Of a DNA stretch of 64,000 bases, positions 1-10,921 are shown one piece after another. A program made the translations under genes and the position numbers. The DNA comes from Thiotrichales bacterium (lineage in GTDB: Bacteria > Pseudomonadota > Gammaproteobacteria > Thiomicrospirales > Thiomicrospiraceae), in the NCBI GenBank assembly GCA_016936535.1, contig JAFGXP010000017.1:62001-126000 (forward strand), written 5' to 3'. Numbering within the stretch: position 1 is the first letter of the stretch; each line of letters opens with the position of its first letter. The notes under the pieces were generated by a model that saw nothing but the letters and a program-made list of their open reading frames with translations, searched no databases and was not told the DNA's origin.

Positions 1-171
1 TTTACCTGGGTTAAACAAGTTGGGCGGCATTTCTAAATTTTCGACCATTTTATTTTCTTCTTCGCGATAACGGTCGTCTGAACCAAACAGACTGCTAAAG
101 GTAGAACAACCGCTCAAAGTGAAGGTCATGGCAAGGGTAGAAGCTACCAGCGTTTTTTGTGCAAAGCGCAT
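1..171 (-). CDS. bamC: BamC-like outer membrane assembly lipoprotein (3' part cut by window edge)
   Basis: Reverse strand reads MRFAQKTLVASTLAMTFTLSGCSTFSSLFGSDDRYREEENKMVENLEMPPNLFNPGK; lipobox LSGC, BamC-type 'PPNL' start, located directly downstream of dapA. Confidence 0.75.
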   Translation of the reverse strand, partial: MRFAQKTLVASTLAMTFTLSGCSTFSSLFGSDDRYREEENKMVENLEMPPNLFNPGK

Positions 172-261
172 AGTCTATTGAACCTTAATAGTGAGGTGAC
201 TCGAGTTAAATGCAGGCGGCGGCGAGAGGACGAAACCAAGTCGTCTCGCCCAACCGATAAA

Positions 262-1161
262 TTAAATTCCGGCGCTTGCCATCGCTTGACGAACGATTGG
301 CTGGACCAATTCGGAAAGCGGCGTTAAAGGAAGGCGAATCGCTCGACCAATCAAGCCCATTTCGGCTAAAACCCACTTTACAGGAATTGGATTGGCCTCA
401 ATAAACAGATGCTGATGAAGCTCTGTTAAGGGAGAATCCAACTGGTGAGCACGCTCGGCGTCTCCAGCCAAAGCCGCCGCATAAGCATCATGAACGCGCT
501 GCGGGGCAACGTTCGCGGTTACAGAAATTCCGCCATGCCCGCCAAGCAAGATAAAGTCGATGGCTGTGGCATCATCCCCGGTATAAAGTGCAAAATCGGC
601 TGGAACACCCGCTCGGATTTGGGCCAAACGACTCAAATCGCCAGTCGCTTCCTTAACACCAATAATATTTTCAATCTGCGCCAAACGAATAATGGTTTCT
701 GGCTTTAGGTCTACCGCAGTGCGCCCAGGAACATTGTAAAGAATTTGTGGGATATCAACCGATTCAGCCACTTTCTTATGATGCAAAAAGAGGCCTTCCT
801 GAGTGGGCTTATTGTAATAAGGCGTGACCAGTAAACAGGCGTCAGCACCGGCGTCTTTCGCACACTGCGTCAACTCAATGGCTTCGCGCGTTGAGTTGGC
901 ACCCGTGCCGGCAATCACCGGAATTCTTCCTGCCACCTTCTCAACAACAAAACGAACCACCGCACAATGTTCTGCAAAGTCTAGGGTGGCCGATTCTCCG
1001 GTAGTGCCAACCGCCACAATCGCATCAGTTTGCGCCGCAATGTGAAACTCAATCAACCTTTCCAGAGCCGGATAATCAACCGATTCATCCTCTAACATTG
1101 GCGTGACCAAGGCCACCATACTGCCGATAAACACAGTAAAACTCTCCAATTCTGAACGCAT
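262..1161 (-). CDS. dapA: 4-hydroxy-tetrahydrodipicolinate synthase; true start may be GTG at 1134 ([13 protein letters not shown])
   Basis: [34 protein letters not shown] motifs. Confidence 0.95.
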   Translation of the reverse strand: MRSELESFTVFIGSMVALVTPMLEDESVDYPALERLIEFHIAAQTDAIVAVGTTGESATLDFAEHCAVVRFVVEKVAGRIPVIAGTGANSTREAIELTQCAKDAGADACLLVTPYYNKPTQEGLFLHHKKVAESVDIPQILYNVPGRTAVDLKPETIIRLAQIENIIGVKEATGDLSRLAQIRAGVPADFALYTGDDATAIDFILLGGHGGISVTANVAPQRVHDAYAAALAGDAERAHQLDSPLTELHQHLFIEANPIPVKWVLAEMGLIGRAIRLPLTPLSELVQPIVRQAMASAGI

Positions 1162-1448
1162 AGTATAAAGGTCGTAATCTTAACCTTTCCCCTAGGACAC
1201 TTCAACAAATTAATCGGCGGAATCCTAGGACCGCTTGCCGACAAGATGCGCGTATTAACAAGCTCGCACACACTCGAATTTGCACTTTTTTAAAGGGACA
1301 ATTAGTATCACACAAGAAAACACCCTACATCCATTTGCGCTGGGTTAAAAGATGGCATACTGACTGCCGCTGCGTAACACAAGGCTTTAAGCAAAGGCGC
1401 GGCTTTGTGTGAATACACCTAATCCCCCTCAACTTCAAAGGAGCTGCT

Positions 1449-1919
1449 ATGACCGTGCAACTTGGCACACCCCTCCCTGCTTTCAGTTTGGCAACCACTG
1501 GACAAAAAACGCTCACCCATGCTGATTTTATTGGACGCTACAGTGTGCTTTACTTCTACCCTAAGGATGCCACTCCTGGCTGCACGACCGAAGGCCAAGA
1601 CTTTAACCGTCTCTTGCAAGAATTTGCCAAACAAAACACCTCCATTTATGGAGTCTCTTTAGATTCGATTGAAAGCCATGAGCGCTTTAAATCTCAGCAA
1701 GGATTTACCTTTGAACTGATCAGCGACCCTCAAGCCGAATTAAGCAGTGCGTTGGGTGTTTACCAGTTAAAGAAAAACTTTGGCAAGGAATATATGGGAA
1801 TTGTTCGCTCAACCTTTGTGATTGACCCTACCGGTACAATCTGTGCGCTTTGGAGCCCGGTAAAAGTTGATGGCCACGCGGCTGAAGTGCTTCAAACAAT
1901 ACAACAACTCCAACCATAA
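1449..1919 (+). CDS. bcp: Thioredoxin-dependent peroxiredoxin, Bcp/PrxQ family
   Basis: YFYPKDATPGCTTEGQDF motif. Confidence 0.93.
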   Translation: MTVQLGTPLPAFSLATTGQKTLTHADFIGRYSVLYFYPKDATPGCTTEGQDFNRLLQEFAKQNTSIYGVSLDSIESHERFKSQQGFTFELISDPQAELSSALGVYQLKKNFGKEYMGIVRSTFVIDPTGTICALWSPVKVDGHAAEVLQTIQQLQP

Positions 1920-2011
1920 AACCGCTATGCATGATGCATGGCGGAGGCTACCGCCAGTGTTAAATCACCCCTTAGTTTGCATAACTAAGGCGCCCTCAAA
2001 AGGAATGGATT

Positions 2012-3418
2012 ATGACCGATGAACCTCGCCGTTTATTTATTCTCGACACCAATGTCTTAATGCACGATCCGATGGCGCTCTTTCAATTTCAAGAGCACGA
2101 TATTTTTCTACCGATGACGGTTCTAGAGGAATTAGATGCCGGTAAAAAAGGTATGTCGGAGGTTTCCCGTAATGTACGCGAAACCAACCGCTTAATTGAT
2201 CAAGTAATTAATAATGCATCTTTTGATCAAATCAAAAGTGGCCTAGATCTGGAACGCATTCACCCAAAGCGCAGCGAAGAAACTCGCCATCTTGGCAAAC
2301 TGTTCTTTGAAACCGAACCTTTGGTTGCCAAACTGCCCGCGCACCTACCCAGCCACAAAGCGGACAATCACATCTTGCAAACCGGCCTAGCGCTTAAAGA
2401 GCGCTATCCAAACCGCAATGTCACTTTGGTAACCAAAGACATTAATATGCGGATTAAATCCTCCGCAGTCGGCTTGCATTCCGAAGATTACTACAATGAT
2501 CGCGTTCTAGAAGATGCCGATTTGCTGTACACCGGTTGGGAGCAACTTGACGAGCATTTTTTTGAAACCCACGGCAAAAACATGCGCTCTTGGCAAGAAA
2601 ACAGCAATACTTACTATGAGTTAGACGTTGAGCCTGGCTGCCAGTGGTACCCAAATCAAGCGCTGGTCAGCCAAAATGATTCGGGATTTAGCGCCATTAT
2701 TCGTACGGTTAAAAACGGCAAAGCAACCCTAGAATACATGCGGGACTTCACTCAAGCTCGGCACAGCATTTGGGGGATTACCGCACGCAACAGCGAACAA
2801 AACATTGCATTGAATTTTTTGATGGACCCAGAAATTGATTTTGTCTCACTGCTTGGCGTGGCTGGAACCGGTAAAACCCTTTTGACACTCGCGGCCGCTC
2901 TAGAACAAACATTGGATCAAAACCTCTACAGCGAAATCATTATGACCCGCGCCACCATTCCGGTTGGCGAAGACATCGGTTTCTTACCGGGTACCGAAGA
3001 GGAGAAAATGACACCGTGGATGGGTGCCCTAATGGACAATCTGGAAGTCCTGACGGAATCAGAAGGTTCAACGCATTGGGAAAAAGAGAGCACTCAAGAA
3101 CTTTTGAGCAAACGCATTAAAATCAAATCCATGAACTTTATGCGCGGCCGAACGTTTCAGAAGAAATTTTTGATTATTGATGAGGCCCAAAACCTGACAC
3201 CCAAACAAATGAAAACCTTGGTAACCCGCGCAGGTGCCGGAACCAAGGTAGTCTGCCTGGGCAATATCAGCCAAATCGACTCGCCTTACCTAACGGAAAC
3301 CACCACCGGTCTCACTTACATTGTTGACCGATTTAAAAGCTGGGAGCACAGCGCCCATATCACGCTGCAACAAGGCGAACGTTCGCGCTTAGCCGAGTTT
3401 GCTTCTGACAATCTTTAA
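2012..3418 (+). CDS. PhoH-family ATPase with N-terminal PIN domain
   Basis: N-terminal FILDTNVLMHDP (PIN); C-terminal GVAGTGKTLL Walker A and FLIIDEAQNLTP. Confidence 0.92.
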   Translation: MTDEPRRLFILDTNVLMHDPMALFQFQEHDIFLPMTVLEELDAGKKGMSEVSRNVRETNRLIDQVINNASFDQIKSGLDLERIHPKRSEETRHLGKLFFETEPLVAKLPAHLPSHKADNHILQTGLALKERYPNRNVTLVTKDINMRIKSSAVGLHSEDYYNDRVLEDADLLYTGWEQLDEHFFETHGKNMRSWQENSNTYYELDVEPGCQWYPNQALVSQNDSGFSAIIRTVKNGKATLEYMRDFTQARHSIWGITARNSEQNIALNFLMDPEIDFVSLLGVAGTGKTLLTLAAALEQTLDQNLYSEIIMTRATIPVGEDIGFLPGTEEEKMTPWMGALMDNLEVLTESEGSTHWEKESTQELLSKRIKIKSMNFMRGRTFQKKFLIIDEAQNLTPKQMKTLVTRAGAGTKVVCLGNISQIDSPYLTETTTGLTYIVDRFKSWEHSAHITLQQGERSRLAEFASDNL

Positions 3419-3444
3419 AGGCATTTTAAAAAATCAACTCGCGC

Positions 3445-3480
3445 CAATAAAAAAACCGGGAACGCCCGGTTTTTTTATTG
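3445..3480. terminator. Bidirectional intrinsic terminator between convergent phoH-like and lysR genes
   Basis: caataaaaaaaccggg-aacg-cccggttttttttattg. Confidence 0.85.
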
Positions 3481-3498
3481 GATTTTCTGCGAAAACGC

Positions 3499-4452
3499 TT
3501 AGCGACTCATCGACTTTTTCTCTTCATCGGTTGGAATACGGAATCCCAACTCCTGAGCGCGAGCACGGCAATAGTTAATGGCAAACTCCAACAACTCACC
3601 GACCGCACGATTTCTGAACTTGTGCTTTTGGCGAACGTGTGAAAACGGACGCAAGATGGGCGGGTCTAAAGGAATCGCGCGGAAACTGTTTAACTTGAGC
3701 TCTTTCACAATCGTGGTACGAGATACCACTGCCACACCAACATCGGACTCAACGGCCATCTTAATCGACTCTGGGCTACCCAGCTCCATGACTACATTTA
3801 AATCACTGTAGCTAAACCCTTGTTCACGAATATAAGATTCAATCACTTGACGAGATCCGGAACCTTCTTCGCGCGAAATATAACCAAACTTACGGAAATC
3901 TTCCACGGTCACTCTTTCACGCTTAGCGAGAGGGTGGTCCAAAGGGCAAATTAATTGCATCTCATCGATTCGGCAAACATCCACTTCCAGGTTTTTATTC
4001 TGCACCGGAGCTTCAACCAGACCGAGATCAATCATATTGTTTTCGACCATGGAAACAATCGCATCCGTGTTGCCAACTTGTAAACGAATATTGACATCTT
4101 CATATTGCTTTTTGAAAGCCCCTAACAGGCTTGGCAACATATATTCAGCAATCGTTGTACTGGCGCCAATGACCAAGGTTCCAGTCACTTCACCGGTTAA
4201 CTCACGAACTTCAGAATTCATCTTCTCATAGAGTTCAAGAATCTGATCAGCATAGTCATAGACCAGCTTGCCAGCTTCGGTAAGCGTAATTTTATTGTGA
4301 GTGCGGTCAAACAAACGAGTATTGAAGAAATCTTCAAGCTGTTTAACCTGGAAAGTTACGGCCGGTTGAGTCATATGAAGGGTCTCTGCCGCTTTGGTAA
4401 AACTCATCACCTTGGCAACGGTATGAAATACCTGAAGACGTCTATCTGCCAT
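3499..4452 (-). CDS. LysR-family transcriptional regulator
   Basis: N-terminal LysR HTH (FHTVAKVMSFTKAAETLHMTQPAVTFQVKQLE), substrate-binding domain. Confidence 0.92.
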   Translation of the reverse strand: MADRRLQVFHTVAKVMSFTKAAETLHMTQPAVTFQVKQLEDFFNTRLFDRTHNKITLTEAGKLVYDYADQILELYEKMNSEVRELTGEVTGTLVIGASTTIAEYMLPSLLGAFKKQYEDVNIRLQVGNTDAIVSMVENNMIDLGLVEAPVQNKNLEVDVCRIDEMQLICPLDHPLAKRERVTVEDFRKFGYISREEGSGSRQVIESYIREQGFSYSDLNVVMELGSPESIKMAVESDVGVAVVSRTTIVKELKLNSFRAIPLDPPILRPFSHVRQKHKFRNRAVGELLEFAINYCRARAQELGFRIPTDEEKKSMSR

Positions 4453-4698
4453 CTACACTTTCCTTTGTCATGATGTGTTAATAATTTGCCGGTGAATATA
4501 GGCGCTTCATTTGCAAAAGTCAATCTTATTCCAAACCCAAACCAAACTTATCACCCTGCAACAAAAGGCACAAAATAGGGCTTTATGCAGGCTTTCGATA
4601 CCACAACGAGTGACAAGAAGACTCCTTTTGCACCATCCCCAAAGGTTTAAACAAAAACGGTTCGCCAAGACTTTTTTTGCAACACCCTTTTGTTAACC

Positions 4699-5583
4699 TT
4701 AGCCCTTAGGCTCGTTCAATGAGGAACGATTTTTTTGCGCTTCCAAACTGCGCAAATGGTGCTCAAGATGTTCATAACGCTTAAGAACTTCATGCAACTT
4801 TTCCATTTCTCGGCTCGAATGCTGAATGATGGCTTCAACATGAGCTTCAATCTCTAAACTCTGCTTAGTTAATCTTTTTTCGGTTTCACGCACCGAGCGC
4901 AAAATATTCTGCTGCAGCTTGCGTTGCTCGGATTCAATTAAAAAAGCGGCTAAATTTGCGGTCACCAGGGAAAAAAGCAACACACCAAAAACGATTAAAA
5001 CAATGCCAAAGGCTCGCCCCGCTTCGGTTACCGGCACCACATCACCGTAGCCTACCGTAGTTATAGTCACTACGGCGTACCACAAACCCTCTCCAAAAGA
5101 TCGCTGCTCAAGCAAAGCAAAGATCCCAGCAGAAACCAGCACCAGTAAAGCAAATCCAATTAAAATTCGCCCAAATCGGTTGCGCCCAAAGAGCGTCATT
5201 AAATCGGTAAAAAAACCACTGATAAAACGCAATAACAACATCAAACGCAACAATGCCAATCCCAGCGCCCAGTCGGTGCCCCACTCAATCCATGGAATGG
5301 CCAAAATAATGACCAGCATACTTAACCAATTTTGTGCAAGATAGAGCATTCTTTGCTTGACTAAGGTCACATTCAGCAGCAGCTCTGCCACAAAAACCAA
5401 CCATAAAAAGGTCGCGAACTTACTGGAGTGAATAGGATAGAGGGAGTAGCTCAATAAAAACTGCAACAAAACCAAAAACAGAGCAAAAGCGACCAAATAA
5501 TCAAATATACGCCCTACTTTTCGAGCCCGCGCATTTTCCAGCGAGCTAACGCCAGCGATACCCAGTCGCGTTCTTAGTTGCAT
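4699..5583 (-). CDS. Voltage-gated-like potassium/ion channel with C-terminal coiled coil
   Basis: Selectivity filter TTVGYGDVVP, multiple TM helices. Confidence 0.88.
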   Translation of the reverse strand: MQLRTRLGIAGVSSLENARARKVGRIFDYLVAFALFLVLLQFLLSYSLYPIHSSKFATFLWLVFVAELLLNVTLVKQRMLYLAQNWLSMLVIILAIPWIEWGTDWALGLALLRLMLLLRFISGFFTDLMTLFGRNRFGRILIGFALLVLVSAGIFALLEQRSFGEGLWYAVVTITTVGYGDVVPVTEAGRAFGIVLIVFGVLLFSLVTANLAAFLIESEQRKLQQNILRSVRETEKRLTKQSLEIEAHVEAIIQHSSREMEKLHEVLKRYEHLEHHLRSLEAQKNRSSLNEPKG

Positions 5584-5607
5584 GTTAAAACTCTACTCCT
5601 AGGGCGG

Positions 5608-6864
5608 TTACAAGGAATCCACTCGAGCCATTTTAGGCAATTCACCACGCCCATAGAGCGCCTGAGAACCTAGCCAACTTTTGACTGGGGTTAGAAAATT
5701 TGCCAATGGCAGACATTGCTGGCGCACAGCATTCTGTAAGGGCAAGTCTTGATAAAGCCAAGATAAGGCATCCATACCATTTTGCACCAACGCATTGTCA
5801 CCACGACGCCAACGTTCATAAGGACGTAAAACACTGAGACTGGAAATATCGCGTCCACGTTTTTGTGCCTGCACGAGGGTTTCAACCAAAGCCGCAGCGT
5901 CCATTAATCCAAGGTTCACCCCTTGGCCAGCTTGAGGATGAATGGTATGGGCGGCATCGCCAACCAAAGCAAGGCCTTGTTTTACATAATGATTGGCGTG
6001 CTGACGGATTAAAGGAAAAGCCCCCCTTTCACCCACTTCAACAATCGCACCCAAACGAGCGCCCGAAGCCTGCTCCAATGCCAAAGCAAAGGATTGGTCA
6101 TCTAATGAGAGAGCCCAAGCTTGCTTATCAATGGGCAAATACCAAGCAATCGAACTGTAATTTTGTGCCAATGCTAAAAAAGCAAAAGGGCCATCTGCGG
6201 TGTAACGCTGCCAGCAATAATCTTGATGCGATTTTTCGGTACGCACAATCCCCACCACCGCGCATTGATCATACTCCTTGGTCTGCAAACCAATCTGTGC
6301 CAGAGTACGCACTTTCGAACGAGCGCCATCAGCGCCGATAACCAACCGCGTTCGCAACTCAGTCTGGTCATCTAAGGTGACACAGGCCCACTCATCTGTC
6401 TGCTTGGGCAGTTGCAATTGCGTGATTTGCTTTACATTTACCGTCAGGTTAGGCGTCTGAGAAAAGGCTTGCCACAATGCGGATTGCACCAAATCGTTCT
6501 CGACTAAATGGCCCAAATTCGGTTCCGCGAGCTGCTTGGCATGAAAGTCGATTTCAGCACGACTGAAAGCATCCCAAACCTTCATACCGACAAACGGATG
6601 GGCTCGTGCTGAGAGGATTTGCGACCAAACACCAAGATGACGCAGGATATTTTCAGAGGCCCGTGTTAAAGCACTGACGCGTAAACCGATCGGCTGCTGT
6701 GCAGACCATTCCACCGGATTGGGTTCCAACACACAAACCGAAAAACCGGCTTGAGCAAGACCAATCGCTGTGGCCGCCCCCACCATTCCTCCACCGACCA
6801 CTACCACATCGTAGGCAGTCTTTAGCGTAGGTTTTTGGGTAGATTCCATTAAATCCTGATTCAC
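5608..6864 (-). CDS. UbiH/UbiF/VisC-family FAD-dependent hydroxylase (ubiquinone biosynthesis)
   Basis: VVVGGGMVGAATAIGLAQAG, GDAAHTIHPQAGQGVNLGLMD; adjacent paralogue. Confidence 0.88.
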   Translation of the reverse strand: MNQDLMESTQKPTLKTAYDVVVVGGGMVGAATAIGLAQAGFSVCVLEPNPVEWSAQQPIGLRVSALTRASENILRHLGVWSQILSARAHPFVGMKVWDAFSRAEIDFHAKQLAEPNLGHLVENDLVQSALWQAFSQTPNLTVNVKQITQLQLPKQTDEWACVTLDDQTELRTRLVIGADGARSKVRTLAQIGLQTKEYDQCAVVGIVRTEKSHQDYCWQRYTADGPFAFLALAQNYSSIAWYLPIDKQAWALSLDDQSFALALEQASGARLGAIVEVGERGAFPLIRQHANHYVKQGLALVGDAAHTIHPQAGQGVNLGLMDAAALVETLVQAQKRGRDISSLSVLRPYERWRRGDNALVQNGMDALSWLYQDLPLQNAVRQQCLPLANFLTPVKSWLGSQALYGRGELPKMARVDSL

Positions 6865-6908
6865 AAAATTACCTCAAAGCACGATAAACATAGTCTCATT
6901 GATTTGTC

Positions 6909-8141
6909 TTAGGCCTTGCCCATCGCAAACCGGGCAAAACGCTTTTTAATGGGTGGTAAAGCCTGCATCGCCATCAACCCTATCCCGCGTAAATGCCCGA
7001 CTAAAGGAGATGAATGCTGGAACAGGTCAATCAAACCGTCGGTCATTCCTAAAACTCTTTGATGATCGGGCTGGCGTTGTTCCGCGTAAGCGTGTAAAAA
7101 GTGCTGCTCAACAACGCTTTTAATCGCCTGTTTTGGTGCTAAGTTGAGTGCGGCAATCTGCTGTAAAAATACCGCCACATCGCGAATACCTAAATTCAAT
7201 CCCTGAGCCGCTACCGGATGTTGGGTATGCGCCGCATTGCCCATCAACAGCACTCGACCTTGGTAAATCTGCTGCACATAACTTTCGTGTAAGGGATAGG
7301 CTAAGCGGGGGCTAATGCCAACAAACCCGCCCATCCGAGCCCCCATTTTCTCGGTAAAACGCGCTAAAAAAGCCGCATCATCCAACGACATTAAGCTCGG
7401 CAATTGTGCTTTTGGGCAGACCATTACCGCTTTATGCCAGCGTTCTTGCATTGGTAAAATCGCCACAGGGCCTTCTTGGGTAAAGCGTTCATAGGACCAA
7501 CCCATCGCGGGTTCTGCGGTTTGAATTTGCGCCAAGATGGCAACGGCCTCATAGTCTTTACTCAGCAATTCGATACCTAATCCCTGACGAACTTGCGACT
7601 GAGTGCCATCCGCTCCAATTAAAAATTGCGTTGTCGCCAGATGAACCTGATCCCCAATTTGAACCTGGGCTTCAACCCCTGCTTCATTTTGCTCAAAATG
7701 CAGGAGTTTTGCGTTGCTAAGTAATTGAATCTGCTCGACCTGTTCACAAACGGCTTGCCACAGCACCCGACCCAAATCGCGTCCTTGCACACTGTAGCCA
7801 AGGGCACTGACTCCCATCTCTTCGGCATGCAAGGTGGTGATTCCCAAGTAACCTTTCTGCGACACATGCACATGTTCAATTGCTGTTGCAAAGGGTTTTA
7901 TACTTGCCCAGACCCCCAGTTGCTGCAACACCTTTATGGAGCCGTAGGACAGTGCAAGCACACGCCCATCAAACGCATTTGAACTTTGTTCAGACGCGGA
8001 TTGCATCGTCATCGCTGGGTTCGCTTCGAGCAGCCCTATCGCAAACCCTTGTTTGGCTAACCCCAATGCGAGCATCAGACCGACTGGCCCACCGCCTACA
8101 ATTAGAATATCCGAAACCTTGACGGCCGTTGCTTGCATCAA
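6909..8141 (-). CDS. ubiH: 2-octaprenyl-6-methoxyphenyl hydroxylase, UbiH-like
   Basis: ILIVGGGPVGLMLALGLAKQG, GNAAHTQHPVAAQGLNLGIRD; position after pepP. Confidence 0.85.
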   Translation of the reverse strand: MMQATAVKVSDILIVGGGPVGLMLALGLAKQGFAIGLLEANPAMTMQSASEQSSNAFDGRVLALSYGSIKVLQQLGVWASIKPFATAIEHVHVSQKGYLGITTLHAEEMGVSALGYSVQGRDLGRVLWQAVCEQVEQIQLLSNAKLLHFEQNEAGVEAQVQIGDQVHLATTQFLIGADGTQSQVRQGLGIELLSKDYEAVAILAQIQTAEPAMGWSYERFTQEGPVAILPMQERWHKAVMVCPKAQLPSLMSLDDAAFLARFTEKMGARMGGFVGISPRLAYPLHESYVQQIYQGRVLLMGNAAHTQHPVAAQGLNLGIRDVAVFLQQIAALNLAPKQAIKSVVEQHFLHAYAEQRQPDHQRVLGMTDGLIDLFQHSSPLVGHLRGIGLMAMQALPPIKKRFARFAMGKA

Positions 8142-9485
8142 TTACTCCCTCGTTGGATGCGTTGCCGCATAATTCGCAAACCAAGCTTCAATAGCTTCGG
8201 GCGTGCGCGGCAACCCCTTACTTAAAACGTCACACCCTTGGGCCGTCACCAGCACATCATCTTCAATCCGAATGCCGATTCCGTGCCACTTAGCATCCAC
8301 GGTTGTGTGTCTCGAAGAGATATAAATCCCCGGTTCTACCGTAATAACCATTCCAGCTTGGAGCGGTCGCCACGCCCCCTGCAGTTTATAAAGCCCAACA
8401 TCATGCACATCCAAGCCTAACCAATGACCGGTACCGTGCATAAAAAAAGCTTTGCAAGCCTCATTCGCAACCAACTCTTCTGGGTCGCCGTTCAGGATGC
8501 CTAAAGCGTGCAAACCTTCTGTCAAAACTTGCAGAGTGATTTGATGCAACTGCTGATAAGTCACCCCCGGTGCAATCTTTGCAATCACGGCTTGTTGAGC
8601 ATCCAAAACCAAACGATACAATGCCGCCTGCTCTCGAGTAAATTTGCCACTGGGAGGAAAGGTATGCGTAATATCACCGGCATATCCCTGATATTCCGCA
8701 CCCGCATCCACCAGTAAAAGCGCATTGGCCTCAAGGGGGGTGTTATTTTCGGTATAGTGCAAAATACAGGCATTTTCACCGCTGGCACAAATGCTGTTGA
8801 ATGCGACCCTCTGTGCACCACCATTGAAAAAAGCCGCTTCGAGCGCCGCTTGAACTTGGCGCTCAGTGGCGCTCTTTTGTGCCGCCGCTGCCATCGCCGC
8901 CAGATGTCCTTGCACACTAATCTGTGCGGCCTCTCGCATCAAAGCCACTTCTTTTTCGTTTTTAATCAAACGCTGTTCATGCAAATACGGGTCTAAATCT
9001 GAAAAATGGGCAGGGGCATCGATTCCTTTACGCACTTGAGACTTTAACGTTTCCATCACAGGAACTAAAAGTGGCATCCAGTAGCCCATGTCCGAAAAAC
9101 TAAAAAAGAGCTGAGTTAGGCCCCTGCATAAATCGGGTAAACGGGCACTTAAGGTTTCAATCGGATAAGCGGCATCCACACCCAAGACGGAAACGGCTGC
9201 ATCCACTCCCAAACGCCGTCCCTGCCAAGTCTCTTGTTCCAAATCCTTTGGCCGCAGAAAAAGCAGCGTTTGCTCAGCCTGTGCCGTTTTGATGAGCAAT
9301 AAAACACAATCCGGCTCGGCAAAAGCGCTCAGGTACCAAAAATCACTGTGAGCCCGAAAGGGATAATCTACATCACGATTGCGCAGCTGTTCTTGACCTG
9401 AAAAAATCAGAGCCACACTGTTAAACGGCAATTGCGCAAATAATTGTGTGCGATGGGCGCGCGGATCAAAGTCGAGAAAAGGCAT
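8142..9485 (-). CDS. pepP: Xaa-Pro aminopeptidase
   Basis: M24 metallopeptidase motifs (VDAGAEYQGYAGDITHTFP, HGTGHWLGLDVHDVG, VEPGIY). Confidence 0.93.
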   Translation of the reverse strand: MPFLDFDPRAHRTQLFAQLPFNSVALIFSGQEQLRNRDVDYPFRAHSDFWYLSAFAEPDCVLLLIKTAQAEQTLLFLRPKDLEQETWQGRRLGVDAAVSVLGVDAAYPIETLSARLPDLCRGLTQLFFSFSDMGYWMPLLVPVMETLKSQVRKGIDAPAHFSDLDPYLHEQRLIKNEKEVALMREAAQISVQGHLAAMAAAAQKSATERQVQAALEAAFFNGGAQRVAFNSICASGENACILHYTENNTPLEANALLLVDAGAEYQGYAGDITHTFPPSGKFTREQAALYRLVLDAQQAVIAKIAPGVTYQQLHQITLQVLTEGLHALGILNGDPEELVANEACKAFFMHGTGHWLGLDVHDVGLYKLQGAWRPLQAGMVITVEPGIYISSRHTTVDAKWHGIGIRIEDDVLVTAQGCDVLSKGLPRTPEAIEAWFANYAATHPTRE

Positions 9486-9540
9486 GCAATATCCTGTTTT
9501 GCAAATAAAAAACGATCAATTAAGTTATTTGAAATTCACT

Positions 9541-10134
9541 CTAGTGTAGGACACCGGAGGCGTTTGGAAAATCGTTAATGGGTGCCGCCTGCACAGGATT
9601 CAATTCTTCATTCAACATCAGCACAGCGACCTTAACGAACTCACTCAACTCCATCAAATCTTGCTCAATCTGTTCCAATGCAGGTTCTGAATCCATTTGC
9701 GCCAACTCAGAAGCATCAATTCGCGCAATTTCACTGAGGTCATTAATCACTTCCCGAACCGGTTCACTAATGGATTTTTCCATCTCATTCAACCCGCCCG
9801 CTAAGCCAATCCCATAAATAACGCCTTCACATAAATGCCCCAGCATCGCAGCGCGAAACACGATATCCTCTTGCTCGTCTGGCAAACAAAATACCAACTC
9901 AAATCCTGAACCGTTCAACCCTTGGTTGGTTTGCGTAAAAAGGTCGTGCAACGCCACGAGAAAGGACTCTTTAATGGAAGTCACTTGCGCTTCTTCAAGT
10001 AATTTTTTAATCCATACCGTCTCTTGTAATTCACTATCAACGCAGAGTAAACCAATCAACATTCCTTGCAAAAACGCTGGGGATTCAAGTTCTGGGTAAG
10101 GGGTAATTGCTTGATTGATGCTTTGAAAATCCAT
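9541..10134 (-). CDS. UPF0149 / YgfB family protein
   Basis: YgfB-like sequence and conserved position upstream of pepP. Confidence 0.8.
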   Translation of the reverse strand: MDFQSINQAITPYPELESPAFLQGMLIGLLCVDSELQETVWIKKLLEEAQVTSIKESFLVALHDLFTQTNQGLNGSGFELVFCLPDEQEDIVFRAAMLGHLCEGVIYGIGLAGGLNEMEKSISEPVREVINDLSEIARIDASELAQMDSEPALEQIEQDLMELSEFVKVAVLMLNEELNPVQAAPINDFPNASGVLH

Positions 10135-10311
10135 GCTTCCATCTCTTGTTTAAAGCCAATAATTCCGGAATAATACCATATTCATTGCGCGGGAAAACCC
10201 GTACATCTTTTTTGAAAACGCTTTGAGAACTCACAAAACAGGGTAGAGCCCCTTACCTTTTCTGAAGTTTCTTTGACAAAGTGACCAACCCCATTTTTAG
10301 GAGTAACCTCA

Positions 10312-10635
10312 ATGGTCGAAATTAACGTCTTAGGGCATCGGTTTAATTTCCCCTGCGCACCAGAAGAAAAGGCTCGTCTGCAAAAAGCAGCCCAACTCAT
10401 TGAACACAAAATGAACGAGCTGCCCAAAGCCAATCGCAATGAAAGAGCCTTAATTATGGTTGCGATCAACATTGCCTACGACTTGTTGCAATTGAAAGAG
10501 GAAACACAAGAACATGGCAGTGACCTGCGGGTAAAAATTGAAGAAATTCATCTCCTGCTCACCCAAGCATTGCAACAACAAGCTTTAAGCGATGCCGAGC
10601 GCAACGCTCTGGCTACCACAGCCTATCCAAACTAA
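10312..10635 (+). CDS. zapA: Cell division protein ZapA
   Basis: VEINVLGHRFNFPCAPEEKARLQKAAQLIEHKM; followed by 6S RNA and 5-FCL. Confidence 0.9.
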   Translation: MVEINVLGHRFNFPCAPEEKARLQKAAQLIEHKMNELPKANRNERALIMVAINIAYDLLQLKEETQEHGSDLRVKIEEIHLLLTQALQQQALSDAERNALATTAYPN

Positions 10636-10697
10636 ACAACTCGTCTTTGAAAAATAAGTCTGATTGGCGCTGGGACAAATTTTGTTATAATGTGCCC

Positions 10698-10866
10698 AGC
10701 ATGTGATCTGGGCTTAAACCCCGTTCCGATAATTACAACTTTGGGGCCAGATATTTGAAATGGTGTGCATCTCGTTAGCTTGCTAACCCGAGAAGCCTAA
10801 ATTTCTTAAGAAGGCTGCCACCTGAACTTTACGGTTCAGGGAATTTAGCTCAGATTGCATGTCTTT
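10698..10866 (+). ncRNA. ssrS: 6S RNA
   Basis: Conserved location zapA-ssrS-ygfA; CCGAGAAGCCTAAAT box; closing stem GCATGTGATCTGGGCTTAAA with TTTAGCTCAGATTGCATGT; TATAAT at 10686-10691. Ends are approximate. Confidence 0.88.
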
Positions 10867-10921
10867 TCTTTTGCTTCATGCCCTACCCGCAATGCTTTTC
10901 CAAACGTGAGGTTTACGCTTA

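Noticed and set aside
5865-6341. 158-aa plus-strand ORF inside the ubiH-like gene
   Set aside because: Antisense to a clearly conserved FAD hydroxylase; Pro/Gln-rich composition typical of shadow ORFs; no RBS.
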